Source: an uncultured Alphaproteobacteria bacterium (GTDB lineage Bacteria; Pseudomonadota; Alphaproteobacteria; Micavibrionales; Micavibrionaceae). From it: 64,000 nt of DNA. The notes under the pieces are model-generated. The model was not told the DNA's origin, made no database searches, and saw only the letters and a program-made list of their open reading frames with translations. Numbering within the stretch: the first letter of the stretch is position 1; every line of letters starts with the position of its first letter. Positions 55,916 through 64,000 of the stretch are shown here, one piece after another. The stretch spans positions 1 to 64,000 of the forward strand of contig CALHAR010000001.1 of NCBI GenBank assembly GCA_937931645.1. The letters are read 5' to 3'. The position numbers and the translations under genes were made by a program.

Positions 55916-56064
55916 GTTTGGACCACGAGAGAATCATTAATATTTCTGAGTAAGTTTGTGCCATCAGTTCCATATTGTCAAAGCATGACAATATAAAACT
56001 TCATTCTGTCCTCATAATTTATCCACATTTTGGGGATAAAAGCCTGTATAAGCATTGGGATTAA

Positions 56065-57372
56065 TCAAGGATTAATAGTGGAAAACCCCAGATTTTGAGG
56101 TACGAGCAACCCTAAACTCTGCGCCACAGCAAACTTGGCCACAACCTCATTACGCTTAGACGTGACCAAATCAACCTGCGCCGATAACAGCTCCTGATTA
56201 GCGTCCAGAACGTCCAATGTCGTTCGTTCACCAAATTCAGCCTCATAACCAACACCTTCTTGCGCAATAATCGCCGCGTTGACCTGAGACAGTCGAGCCT
56301 TAGTTTCAGCCTTCGCCGCATCCCAATCTTCCCAATTGCGGATAACCTGTTGCTCAACGCTCTTCTTGGCTATATTAATTTGCTCAGCACGTTGCCTTTC
56401 CACTTTCTTTGCCTGCCTTATGCGTGACTTAACCACACCACCCGCATAAAGCGGCATGGACACGGTCAAACCAACAGAAGCCTGCCTTTGTTCATCAATA
56501 AAGTCCGTCGGGGTATAGGTTTTGTTCAAACGTCCAACGGCATCCAGCTGGGGCAGTAACTCACCTTTAATACTCTCGACTTCGCTTGCGGCGGCTTGCT
56601 TAGTAAAGTGCGCCTGGATGATGTCACGATTATTAGTTTCAGCCAGCGCCAAAGCTTCGTCTAGAGTTGTCGGCATATCAAACTGAACAAGCGGATAGCC
56701 TATATTCGTAGGCGGTTCATTCCCCACAATCTGCTTGAACCTTGCCCGCGCCGTATTAAAAGCAGCACGCGCATTAATAAACTCCGCCTCAGCTTGTGCC
56801 AGCCTTGATTCTGATTGACTGACATCAGTTCGTGTAATTTCCCCAACCTTAAATCTAACTGTGGCTTGATCTAACTCTTTCGAAATAAGGGCTTTGTTAT
56901 TTTCTTGTAAACTCAGTATCGCCTTATCACGATAAACATCCATATAGGCGATAACCGCGTCATAGAGGGTTTGCTGCTCTATCGCGCTCAAGCTAAATTG
57001 TTGCGCGGCTATAACATTCTCTGCCTGATTAACATTGGCACGCGTTGAGCCACCTTTAAAAAGAGGCTGGCTGACGTTAAGAGAGGCCGTAGATGATGTG
57101 TTCCCCCCTTCAGACGTGATAAAGGAGCTACCCTCTGTTTCTGTATCAGCGTAGGTTACATCCGCATCAACACTGACGTTAGGTAAATAGCCACCACGCG
57201 CTTGTGACACCCCCTCTTTCACCGCCAAGAACTCCTCTCGTGCAGCCTGAATAGTTGGGTTATTTGAATAAGTTAGCTCCAAAACCTGATGTAAAGGATT
57301 GCTTGCTTCTTGAGCCATTACAGGACAAGAAGCTAAGGTAAGAATTAAAAAGAACTTCTTGAAGTAAGCCAT
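56065..57372 (-). CDS. tolC: TolC-family outer-membrane channel
   Basis: A 435-aa outer-membrane efflux protein. Signal peptide 1-20 (ending PVMA), then two repeated outer-membrane-efflux-protein halves rich in coiled coil, with VSQPLFKGGSTRANV and VSMPLYAGGVVKSRIRQAK as equivalent strands. It would work with type I secretion or RND pumps not seen here. Start overlaps the pcm stop by one base. Confidence 0.93.
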   Translation of the reverse strand: MAYFKKFFLILTLASCPVMAQEASNPLHQVLELTYSNNPTIQAAREEFLAVKEGVSQARGGYLPNVSVDADVTYADTETEGSSFITSEGGNTSSTASLNVSQPLFKGGSTRANVNQAENVIAAQQFSLSAIEQQTLYDAVIAYMDVYRDKAILSLQENNKALISKELDQATVRFKVGEITRTDVSQSESRLAQAEAEFINARAAFNTARARFKQIVGNEPPTNIGYPLVQFDMPTTLDEALALAETNNRDIIQAHFTKQAAASEVESIKGELLPQLDAVGRLNKTYTPTDFIDEQRQASVGLTVSMPLYAGGVVKSRIRQAKKVERQRAEQINIAKKSVEQQVIRNWEDWDAAKAETKARLSQVNAAIIAQEGVGYEAEFGERTTLDVLDANQELLSAQVDLVTSKRNEVVAKFAVAQSLGLLVPQNLGFSTINP

Positions 57373-58058
57373 TAAAAAACAAATTCTTTTTCAGGTTCAA
57401 AACCTTTCAAGTATGGCGTCCCAGAATCAAACAGAACGACATCAGAGAAAACATCCTCTTTCACACGTTCAACCAGCGTAACTTGTGCCATCATACGCCC
57501 GTCTGGCTTTATAGGTGCAACTAAACGTCCACCAATGTTAAGCTGCTGTTTAATTTCCAAAGGTATTTCAGCAACAGATCCATTCATCATTATAATGTCG
57601 TACGGCGCATTAACGGGAGCCCCCTCGCCTTGCGGCCCTGTCACAGCAACAATATTACAATATGATAGCTTGTCCCAAATAGACTGAGCCTGCTTAACGA
57701 GCTCCATATCCTCTTCTAGCGCCACGACTGTACTCACCAAATGGGAAAGAATAGCTGTGTTATACCCCGTTCCAGACCCTATGGTTAAGGCAACATGGTT
57801 AGTTTGAGGCTTTAATGCCTGAATCATTCGCGCCAAAACCGACGGCTCCATCATATAACGCCCAGGCGTAACCTGAACATCTTCATCACAATAACAGATA
57901 TGCTGCAACGCCTCAGGAACAAACATCTCACGCGGCACATCTGCAAACGTGGCGAGAAGCTTCTCTGAAACCACGCCCATTGGGTGGATTTGGCTGTCAA
58001 TCATCGCTTGGCGCGCCATTTGAAAGCTATCTTCAGTTGGGTTTAAAGCTGAGTCCAT
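57372..58058 (-). CDS. pcm: Protein-L-isoaspartate O-methyltransferase family protein
   Basis: A 228-aa SAM-dependent methyltransferase-fold protein. The MIDSQIHPMGV N-terminus, PREMFVPEALQHICYCDEDV and SAM motif ALTIGSGTGYNTAILSHL fit the alphaproteobacterial Pcm paralogue always found before tolC. The motif has IGSGTGY as in true PIMTs. Activity not certain. Confidence 0.85.
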   Translation of the reverse strand: MDSALNPTEDSFQMARQAMIDSQIHPMGVVSEKLLATFADVPREMFVPEALQHICYCDEDVQVTPGRYMMEPSVLARMIQALKPQTNHVALTIGSGTGYNTAILSHLVSTVVALEEDMELVKQAQSIWDKLSYCNIVAVTGPQGEGAPVNAPYDIIMMNGSVAEIPLEIKQQLNIGGRLVAPIKPDGRMMAQVTLVERVKEDVFSDVVLFDSGTPYLKGFEPEKEFVF

Positions 58059-58196
58059 AGGCGTTCTTTCAAAAAAATTGAGCTTAAAAAATTAAACTTA
58101 AGGTTTATTACCCGAAATAAGGACTTTTTTCCAGTTATAAAAGTAGAAAATGGAGGTTGCCTAAGCAGGAGAAGTTAGTGTACAAAACAGACCTAT

Positions 58197-58233
58197 AAGG
58201 ATGACCGTCCCCGCATATGCGCGGATGATGACT
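58197..58233. repeat. REP-like palindrome upstream of tRNA-Cys
   Basis: GACCGTCCCCGCATATGCGC followed by GGATGATGAC contains CCGC/GCGG arms around the perfect GCATATGC centre. It resembles the GTC...GAC hairpins of the two arrays. Confidence 0.5.
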
Positions 58234-58244
58234 TTATAAAACGA

Positions 58245-58318
58245 GGCGCGGTGGCAGAGTGGTTATGTAGCGGACTGCAACTCCGCGTACACCGGTTCGA
58301 TTCCGGTCCGTGCCTCCA
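58245..58318 (+). tRNA. tRNA-Cys (anticodon GCA)
   Basis: A full cloverleaf: acceptor GGCGCGG/CCGTGCC, anticodon loop ACTGCAAC with GCA, T-loop GGTTCGATTCC, discriminator U and encoded CCA (58316-58318). Confidence 0.96.
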
Positions 58319-58324
58319 TTTAAC

Positions 58325-59329
58325 CTATTCATTCCAAAGCCATGCAGCACCGCGAACCCCAGATGAATCTCCATGACGGGGAGGAACTATTTTAGTGTGA
58401 ACAGTATCAGAGTCAATGTACACCCCCCAACGAGCCGGCACCATTTCATAAAGTTCTTCAACATTACTCATGCCACCACCTAAAACAACAACGTCTGGAT
58501 CCAAAGTATTAATCACAACAGATAAAGCACGAGCTATTCTATCGGCATAACGTTCCAAAGCAAAAACGGCTTTTGGCTCACCTTTTTTTGCATTAGCAAT
58601 AATATCATGTGTTGATAAATCTTCTTTTTCCACGCGTTGATAATCCATCTTAAATCCCGTGCCCGAAATCCAAGTTTCTAAGCAACCGCGCTTTCCACAA
58701 AAGCACATTTCACCCGGGTGCTCGGCCCATTTTTTATTTTTTTCGTTATATGAAATATCACGTCCACTTGCATAAACAGACTCTGTAAATTTGTTAGACG
58801 TATCTTTCCAACCAATCGTTTTAGGATAAGGAAGTGGATTATGCCCCCACTGCCCCGCAATATTATTCACACCCGTTATTGGTTTACCATCGACAACGAC
58901 ACCGCCGCCGCACCCCGTACCAATAATAACACCGAACACAACGCGATGACCTGTGCCTGCACCGTCAACAGCTTCAGACGTTGCAAAACAATTAGCATCA
59001 TTTTCAATGCGCACCGTTCTGTTCAGCACTTCTCCTAAATCACGCGGTAATGGCTTGCCATTCACCCATACCGTATTCGCATTTTTTGCAAGCTCTGTAC
59101 GGCTATCAATGCACCCCGTCATTCCCATACCAACAGTCGCCTTTACGCCCAAGTTTGACTCAGCTTCCTCAACTAAATTTTTAATATCATCGACTGTCTG
59201 ATTATAGTTATCACGCGCGGTGGGAATACGCTTACTGTACATTTCTTTACCATTGCTACCATCTAAAACAACAATCTCAGTCTTGGTGCCACCAAAATCT
59301 ATACCAATGCGGAATTTATTATCTGTCAT
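58325..59329 (-). CDS. ROK-family sugar kinase
   Basis: A 334-aa ATP-dependent hexose kinase. The phosphate-1 motif is IGIDFGGTKTE; the ROK zinc/sugar site is CFCGKRGCLETWISGTG, and the catalytic region is IGTGCGGGVVVDGK. Fructokinase or N-acetylhexosamine kinase activity is likely. The ATG at 59329 is preferred to an in-frame TTG at 59347. It is downstream of the HAD gene on the same strand (gap 89 bp). Confidence 0.87.
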   Translation of the reverse strand: MTDNKFRIGIDFGGTKTEIVVLDGSNGKEMYSKRIPTARDNYNQTVDDIKNLVEEAESNLGVKATVGMGMTGCIDSRTELAKNANTVWVNGKPLPRDLGEVLNRTVRIENDANCFATSEAVDGAGTGHRVVFGVIIGTGCGGGVVVDGKPITGVNNIAGQWGHNPLPYPKTIGWKDTSNKFTESVYASGRDISYNEKNKKWAEHPGEMCFCGKRGCLETWISGTGFKMDYQRVEKEDLSTHDIIANAKKGEPKAVFALERYADRIARALSVVINTLDPDVVVLGGGMSNVEELYEMVPARWGVYIDSDTVHTKIVPPRHGDSSGVRGAAWLWNE

Positions 59330-59418
59330 TCTGATTGTAGCTTTCAATAGTTATTACTTCGGACAGTAACCGTGTCTAAGGACACAAGCATAACGTTAAA
59401 ATATTACTGATCAAGTGA

Positions 59419-60345
59419 TTATAGAGCTGCTACCAACCTAGACTGCACAGCCGGACTTTCTGTAACGCTTCTGTCTAAAACATGACTCAAAAAAGCGCGA
59501 TGGTTTTCAGGTTTATCAAAAACAATATGAGAACAGTCAGGTGCCTTCGGTCCAACACCAAGACAAATGCCACCTTCATTAAACACTTTTGTCATGACAG
59601 CCTCGTCCCCACCACTATCACCAGAAAATACCGTAAGACCTACACTATCCAAATCCCCATTATCTCTTAAATATTGAAGGGACTCAGCCTTACACGCCCC
59701 ATTGGGAAGAATTTCAACAACAGCATTGGTCGGTGTCACAGTATCAAGAACATTAACACCCACTGCCCCAATATTCTCGAGAATTTGAGAAGAAATATCT
59801 ATAACACGCTTCGTTAAACTCGTCATACGTTCCATCATCTCTGGCGGTATCGTTGCAGTTCCTTCAGGGTTAATAAGGCCTGTAAACCCTAATGTTGCCG
59901 TAGATTGTTTATAGTCTTCTATTTGAACCTTGCTCAAGTCAGAGTCATTCGCTTGCGCTTCCCTAAAAGCAGCTCGGAATTGTTTCATTTTTTCCGGATC
60001 TCCAACCCTAGCGACAAAATCAATATCAGAAGAAGGTGAAATCTCTGCGCCATGCTCAGACCCAGTCAGAAACCTTCGATTAGGAAAAACGTTATGCACA
60101 AACTCAGCAGGACGTCCCGTTAACATAAAGGCGTTACCCCCTGTTACATCGTTTAGGTTATTAAATAACTGAGTCAGAACAGGGTCTGCAGGCACATTTT
60201 TATGCTCGCCAGGTACCGCATGAACCAAAGTGCCATCAATATCAGCCCCGATTACAATACCTTGACGAATAATAGCCGCCACCATTCTATCTTCAATCTC
60301 TTGGATATTTTCAGAACCTCTCCGTACAGGGTACATATCACTCAT
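59419..60345 (-). CDS. HAD-superfamily phosphatase, trehalose-phosphatase-like
   Basis: A 308-aa phosphatase. Motif I is GADIDGTLVHAV (D35-x-D37), motif II FMLTGRPAE, motif IV SGDSGGDEAVM. The C2-type cap and overall order resemble sugar-phosphate phosphatases such as OtsB, but no synthase partner is adjacent. Lies between the isochorismatase-fold gene (upstream) and the ROK kinase (downstream). Confidence 0.78.
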   Translation of the reverse strand: MSDMYPVRRGSENIQEIEDRMVAAIIRQGIVIGADIDGTLVHAVPGEHKNVPADPVLTQLFNNLNDVTGGNAFMLTGRPAEFVHNVFPNRRFLTGSEHGAEISPSSDIDFVARVGDPEKMKQFRAAFREAQANDSDLSKVQIEDYKQSTATLGFTGLINPEGTATIPPEMMERMTSLTKRVIDISSQILENIGAVGVNVLDTVTPTNAVVEILPNGACKAESLQYLRDNGDLDSVGLTVFSGDSGGDEAVMTKVFNEGGICLGVGPKAPDCSHIVFDKPENHRAFLSHVLDRSVTESPAVQSRLVAAL

Positions 60346-60437
60346 TATATTTACTCACACCTCTAAATATTAAATTAGTTCTATTAAAACGGATATTATT
60401 TGCCAATCAAGGACTTATTATGCTTATCCCCGTTAAG

Positions 60438-61061
60438 TTACACAGGGCTCATTATTAAGTTCCGTCTCACTGCAGCGTTAACATCTGCTGCCTTAGCCAA
60501 GTGCCAACCAGCATCTTGCATTTGAAGAAGAGCGTCCTCCTTTGTGGGCCAACGACTTCCCTGTTGAATAATAGTAGCATTATCAACAGCATCAGCCACA
60601 ACTATTGACGTAACGCCCTCTTGCCGTTTGTTGTCAAGTGCCGTCGCTAAAACGCCCATACTTGCACTAAACCCCGTTAAAATGTGCACAGGAAGATTAC
60701 GTAAATCAACAGTAAGATGATAACTGCCATAAGCAGAAGCGTCACTCCCCCAAGATTGCCTGTCAACAATGTCCATTAACTCAGGGTTAACTGGATTATC
60801 ATCCATTGAATCCATCTTATAAGAATTATCGCACAAAGCCGTTGCCTGGACGTGAGCACCTGCGTCTTTAAACTCTTTTGCAAGCCTTATTATTCTTTCG
60901 GCTGTTTCAACTCTCGTTGGGTTGTGATGAGGACGTGTAGGTTCTCCTGCAAAGAGTCTTTGCACACCATGAGCAATAAAGAGTATTTGACCCGCAGGGC
61001 GAGAAAAAGCTGACTTTAAATCAGTAGCACTCATAAATTGTTGTGGAGTTAATAGTGTCAT
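60438..61061 (-). CDS. Isochorismatase-fold protein lacking the catalytic triad
   Basis: A 207-aa protein with the cysteine-hydrolase fold. FIAHGVQRLFAG replaces the usual DMQ..F motif (no Asp), and LTGFSASMGVLATALDN carries S134-M135 where the nucleophilic cysteine is expected; the middle lysine is not found. It is therefore probably not a hydrolase. The ATG at 61061 has AAAGG 7 nt upstream. First gene of a possible three-gene minus-strand unit with the HAD and ROK genes. Confidence 0.65.
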   Translation of the reverse strand: MTLLTPQQFMSATDLKSAFSRPAGQILFIAHGVQRLFAGEPTRPHHNPTRVETAERIIRLAKEFKDAGAHVQATALCDNSYKMDSMDDNPVNPELMDIVDRQSWGSDASAYGSYHLTVDLRNLPVHILTGFSASMGVLATALDNKRQEGVTSIVVADAVDNATIIQQGSRWPTKEDALLQMQDAGWHLAKAADVNAAVRRNLIMSPV

Positions 61062-61183
61062 TTCAATACCTTTCATTTTCCATAGATTTTAACGTTTTTA
61101 ACACCAGACTATCAAAATTGCAATAACAAAATGCGTATTATCCTGCTTTTAAATATAAATAGAATAAAGTTTACTAGAAATTA

Positions 61184-61212
61184 TTGACACTTAAGCCCGA
61201 TTCAGTCATAAA
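61184..61212 (+). promoter_or_regulatory. Promoter of tRNA-Asn
   Basis: TTGACA (61184-61189) and CATAAA (61207-61212) are spaced by 17 bp, ending 13 bp before the tRNA. Confidence 0.55.
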
Positions 61213-61225
61213 ACGTTTCTAGTGT

Positions 61226-61300
61226 TCCCCAGTAGCTCAGTGGTAGAGCGAGTGACTGTTAATCACCAGGCCGGAGGTTCGACCCCTTCCTGGGGAGCCA
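61226..61300 (+). tRNA. tRNA-Asn (anticodon GTT)
   Basis: Cloverleaf with acceptor TCCCCAG/CTGGGGA, anticodon GTT in GACTGTTAATC, T-arm GGAGGTTCGACCCCTTCC, discriminator G and encoded CCA. Confidence 0.97.
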
Positions 61301-61324
61301 TTTTCATAAGAAAAGACTTTACCC

Positions 61325-62536
61325 GTGATTAAAGAAAAATATTACATTCTTTCCTTTTGTCTTCTGACGGCAATACTGCCTATTACTGCCGTAGATATGC
61401 CGCGAAGCATGGCATTTTCATCGAGTATCATTAGCCTTATCTTTGCTGGCTTGTATTATTTTACATTTCAGCAAAAACTTCACTTTTCAAAACCAACTAT
61501 TTACTTGTGCCTTATTACCTTTGCTATGGCTGCGCTCAGTATTATATGGGCAAAATTTCCTGATACATCATCAGAGCAAGTCATAAAACTCGCCTTTGCA
61601 CTCCCACCGCAAATTTTACTTATCTCGCTAGCTTTATCCTTCAATAAAGAGCAGCTTAAGCCTTATATTCATTTCTTCTCTTATGGGTTGGTTATTGCCT
61701 CGTTCTATTTATGTTTTGAGCTATTAAGTAACGGAATAGTTTTTAACTTCATCCGCGGTGAAGACATTAACGCGAAGGTTAACCCCGCAGAGTTCAATAG
61801 GGTTTCGGTTTTTATCGTTCTTTATTTTTTCAGCGCAGTGACGTTCTTAAATATTCACTTTAAAAAGTCATTAGCCTTCTTAATCATGCTAATTCCCATT
61901 ATCGCTTTTTTATTGATAAGCAATAGTCAGTCCTCTCTGCTCGCGTTTATTGTCGGATTGATTTTCCTCTTCTTATTCCCTTACAAATCAAACAAGGCGT
62001 GGCTTGGCCTTAAAATAATAATCCTCATAGCCATGCTGATAGCCCCCTTTATCATGAGTTACATCTATGACAATTTTGCAAACCATGTGCAGGCACTCCC
62101 CTTAATGCCCAATGCCTATGCAGGTCACAGATTGGAAATATGGGATTATATCTCTCGTTATATTTTACAAGATCCACTTCATGGCTATGGAATAAAAGCC
62201 ACACGATTAATTACAGACTTTGATTCCAAGCTTGTCTTTGCTCCTGTAAACACTGTGCTTCACCCACATAATTTTGCACTACAAATATGGATAGAATTTG
62301 GCCTGATTGGTATTGTAATGGCTATGTTCATCATGGAAAGAGCCATATCTCTCATTCAACATAAATTCACACTCAACCAACAAAAAATATTGCTACCGAC
62401 CATGATGGCGGCGCTTGGCCCCTGCTCAACCGCATATGGAATTTGGCAAGGGTGGTGGATCGCTTTATTATTTCACGTTGCTGCAATGGCTCTTATTGCT
62501 TGTAAGTTTACAAACAGCGAAACGAAAGAAGCATAA
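61325..62536 (+). CDS. O-antigen ligase/polymerase-like membrane protein
   Basis: A 403-aa inner-membrane protein with about ten to twelve transmembrane helices. The Wzy_C/WaaL region includes GHRLEIWDYISRYILQDPLHGYG and HPHNFALQIWIEFGLIG. It would join or polymerise surface polysaccharide. GTG start. It begins 24 bp after tRNA-Asn and its stop overlaps the hisH start (TAATG). Confidence 0.85.
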   Translation: MIKEKYYILSFCLLTAILPITAVDMPRSMAFSSSIISLIFAGLYYFTFQQKLHFSKPTIYLCLITFAMAALSIIWAKFPDTSSEQVIKLAFALPPQILLISLALSFNKEQLKPYIHFFSYGLVIASFYLCFELLSNGIVFNFIRGEDINAKVNPAEFNRVSVFIVLYFFSAVTFLNIHFKKSLAFLIMLIPIIAFLLISNSQSSLLAFIVGLIFLFLFPYKSNKAWLGLKIIILIAMLIAPFIMSYIYDNFANHVQALPLMPNAYAGHRLEIWDYISRYILQDPLHGYGIKATRLITDFDSKLVFAPVNTVLHPHNFALQIWIEFGLIGIVMAMFIMERAISLIQHKFTLNQQKILLPTMMAALGPCSTAYGIWQGWWIALLFHVAAMALIACKFTNSETKEA

Positions 62537-63141
62537 TGCCCTCTCAACCCACAATAGCCATTATCGACAGCGGATGCGCCAATATCGCGTCAGTATTTTA
62601 TGCGCTGAAACGGTTGGGGCATGAAGGCACATTAACGTCCGATAAAGATGTCATTAAAAATGCGAACCGTGTCATTCTACCCGGTGTTGGGACAGCGCGC
62701 GCCGCCATGAAGCAACTGCATGAGCGTGACCTTGTCAATACCATTCAAAACCTAACGCAGCCCGTCATGGGGATTTGCTTAGGCATGCAACTACTGTTTC
62801 AACATTCTGAAGAGCTGGACACAGATTTACTAAATATCATTCCTGCCAATATTGTTAAGTTCAACAAAGACATCGATATCGTCCCTCACATGGGATGGAA
62901 TAATGTGAGCCTGAAAACATCATCACCTGTTTTCAACAAAATTCCCGATGAAAGTTATTTTTATTTTGTTCATAGCTACCTCGCCCCTGTTGGTGATTAT
63001 ACAATTGGGGAATGTACCTATGGTAATAAGTTCTCGGCGATTGTGAACCGTGATAATTTCTATGGCTGTCAGTTTCACCCAGAACGCTCGGGCGAAGTTG
63101 GGGCAACGATCCTTCAAAACTTTATTGAAGGAGGCTTATAA
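62536..63141 (+). CDS. hisH: Imidazole glycerol phosphate synthase subunit HisH (gamma-type)
   Basis: A 201-aa glutamine amidotransferase that supplies ammonia to HisF. The catalytic cysteine is in [10 protein letters not shown] and the His-Glu pair in [10 protein letters not shown]. The segments [12 protein letters not shown] and [12 protein letters not shown] resemble gammaproteobacterial HisH more than alphaproteobacterial ones. It follows an O-antigen ligase, so a role in surface-sugar amidation is an alternative to histidine synthesis. Its stop overlaps the hisF start. Confidence 0.88.
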   Translation: MPSQPTIAIIDSGCANIASVFYALKRLGHEGTLTSDKDVIKNANRVILPGVGTARAAMKQLHERDLVNTIQNLTQPVMGICLGMQLLFQHSEELDTDLLNIIPANIVKFNKDIDIVPHMGWNNVSLKTSSPVFNKIPDESYFYFVHSYLAPVGDYTIGECTYGNKFSAIVNRDNFYGCQFHPERSGEVGATILQNFIEGGL

Positions 63142-63914
63142 TGCTCACCAAACGTATTATCCCCTGCCTTGATGTTAAAGATGGCCGTGTCGTGAAAGGC
63201 ACACAGTTCCGCAACCATCGCGATGTTGGAGACATATTAGAGCTCGCGCAACGCTATGCCGATGAAGGGGCAGATGAATTAGTGTTCTATGACATTACCG
63301 CCAGCAGTGATGGCCGTGTCGTTGATAAAAGTTGGATTGGTAAAATTGCACAACTGATTAATATTCCATTTTGTGTGGCGGGCGGCATAAGAAGCATCGA
63401 AGATGCGCGTATTATCCTCAATGATGGAGCCGATAAAATTTCTGTGAACTCCCCTGCCCTTGAGCGTCCAGATTTTATTACCGAGCTGAGCGAGACATTT
63501 GGCACGCAATGCATTGTTGTGGGTATTGATAGTCGTGAAGAAAATGGCGCCTATAAAGTTTATCAATATACCGGTGATGAGCATAAAACGATCAAATCCA
63601 AATTTGATACGGTTGAATGGGCGCAAAAAGTTGAACGCCTCGGCGCAGGTGAAATTGTTTTAAACTGCATGAATAATGACGGCATGCGACAAGGGTATGA
63701 TTTAAAACAGCTAACTAAAGTCCAAGAAGCCATCACAATCCCTTTAATTGCCTCTGGCGGCGCAGGTCATGAAGAAAACTTCTTAGACGTGTTCAAAAAC
63801 ACTAAAATTAGCGGGGCTTTGGCCGCGTCGGTGTTCCATAGTAGGCAAATTGCGATACCAGAGCTGAAGCTATACCTAAAAAATCACAATATCGAGATGC
63901 GGTTAACCCATTAG
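63141..63914 (+). CDS. hisF: Imidazole glycerol phosphate synthase subunit HisF (gamma-type)
   Basis: A 257-aa TIM-barrel cyclase. Catalytic Asp residues lie in [10 protein letters not shown] and in [11 protein letters not shown]; phosphate loops are CVAGGIRS and [12 protein letters not shown]. The [11 protein letters not shown] start, [16 protein letters not shown] and [15 protein letters not shown] resemble the Escherichia coli type. No other his genes are seen before the window ends, and the last 86 bp show nothing recognisable. Confidence 0.9.
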   Translation: MLTKRIIPCLDVKDGRVVKGTQFRNHRDVGDILELAQRYADEGADELVFYDITASSDGRVVDKSWIGKIAQLINIPFCVAGGIRSIEDARIILNDGADKISVNSPALERPDFITELSETFGTQCIVVGIDSREENGAYKVYQYTGDEHKTIKSKFDTVEWAQKVERLGAGEIVLNCMNNDGMRQGYDLKQLTKVQEAITIPLIASGGAGHEENFLDVFKNTKISGALAASVFHSRQIAIPELKLYLKNHNIEMRLTH

Positions 63915-64000
63915 AATCATTGAAAACCACTAAAAACGTTGGAAAATAAGGGTTAAAAATATCCTTGTATGTGATTTTTGCATGGGTCGCGCATATAAAA

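Noticed and set aside
55524..55940. Ser/Gly-rich plus-strand frame opposite popZ
   Set aside because: It is the complement of the acidic Pro/Glu-rich linker of PopZ and lacks its own ribosome-binding site.
61226..61325. tRNA-Asn as an integration site of a genomic island carrying the O-antigen ligase and hisHF
   Set aside because: No integrase and no repeat of the tRNA 3' end were seen within the window; the right boundary lies outside it.

Overview
The window looks like a contiguous piece of a low-GC alphaproteobacterial chromosome (GC content judged by eye, not computed). Lineage markers are a CcrM-type GANTC methyltransferase, a PopZ/DUF2497 polar organiser, an FoF1 membrane sector with split b and b' subunits, a cysteine-free ribosomal protein L31, and the neighbourhoods DUF4164-zapA-6S RNA-5-FCL, dsbA-smc, nadD-rsfS-rlmH-envC-ctpA and pcm-tolC-popZ. 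Many short palindromic repeats recall Micavibrio-like or Rickettsiales-adjacent genomes, but the genus cannot be fixed from sequence alone. No transposase, phage gene or CRISPR array was seen.

Layout. 0-2.5 kb: periplasmic solute-binding protein and ABC ATPase, then rplU-rpmA behind a strong sigma70 promoter and closed by a terminator. 2.5-7.5 kb: a four-unit 39-bp palindrome array, obgE-proB, pepN. 7.5-13 kb: a DD-peptidase, a sodium:solute symporter, rnhB, ccrM (promoter packed with GANTC sites), folB and an unknown secreted protein. 13-22.5 kb: mutY, DUF721/DciA-like, efp, suhB, an OmpA-like protein, a DsbA-like protein, smc and a LysE-type exporter. 22.5-25.1 kb: atpI-atpB-atpE-atpB'-atpF. 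25.2-32.6 kb: proA, nadD, a short leader transcript, rsfS (apparently starting at ATT), rlmH, envC, ctpA, a polysaccharide deacetylase-like protein, rppH. 32.7-41.5 kb, minus strand: yebC, ruvC, a GNAT acetyltransferase, ruvA, ruvB, two YgjV-like membrane proteins, ybgC-tolQ-tolR-tolA-tolB. 41.6-46.6 kb: photolyase, a YmdB-like phosphoesterase, an eight-unit 43-bp palindrome array, 5-FCL, a TsaE-like P-loop protein, 6S RNA, zapA, DUF4164. 46.7-52.5 kb: tkt, a second solute-binding protein, gap, class I fba, an EndoU-type nuclease and a small Cys-rich secreted protein. 52.6-58.3 kb: TPR protein, epmA, rpmE, popZ, tolC, pcm, tRNA-Cys. 58.3-64 kb: a ROK kinase, a HAD phosphatase, a degenerate isochorismatase-fold protein, tRNA-Asn, an O-antigen ligase/polymerase, and hisH-hisF that resemble gammaproteobacterial proteins.

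How the parts connect. EF-P (14.8 kb) and its candidate lysyl-modifying enzyme EpmA (53.9 kb) are both present. CcrM, SMC, PopZ, ZapA and ObgE form a cell-cycle theme, and GANTC sites are clustered upstream of both ccrM and obgE. Proline synthesis is split between proB (3.7 kb) and proA (25.2 kb). Envelope maintenance is covered by Tol, EnvC, CtpA, DsbA, TolC and the surface-polysaccharide genes at the right end.

The least ordinary signals are the EndoU nuclease joined to the glycolytic genes, the two palindrome arrays, the GANTC-rich ccrM and obgE upstream regions, the ATT start and leader unit of rsfS, and a possible structured RNA near 53.6-53.8 kb.
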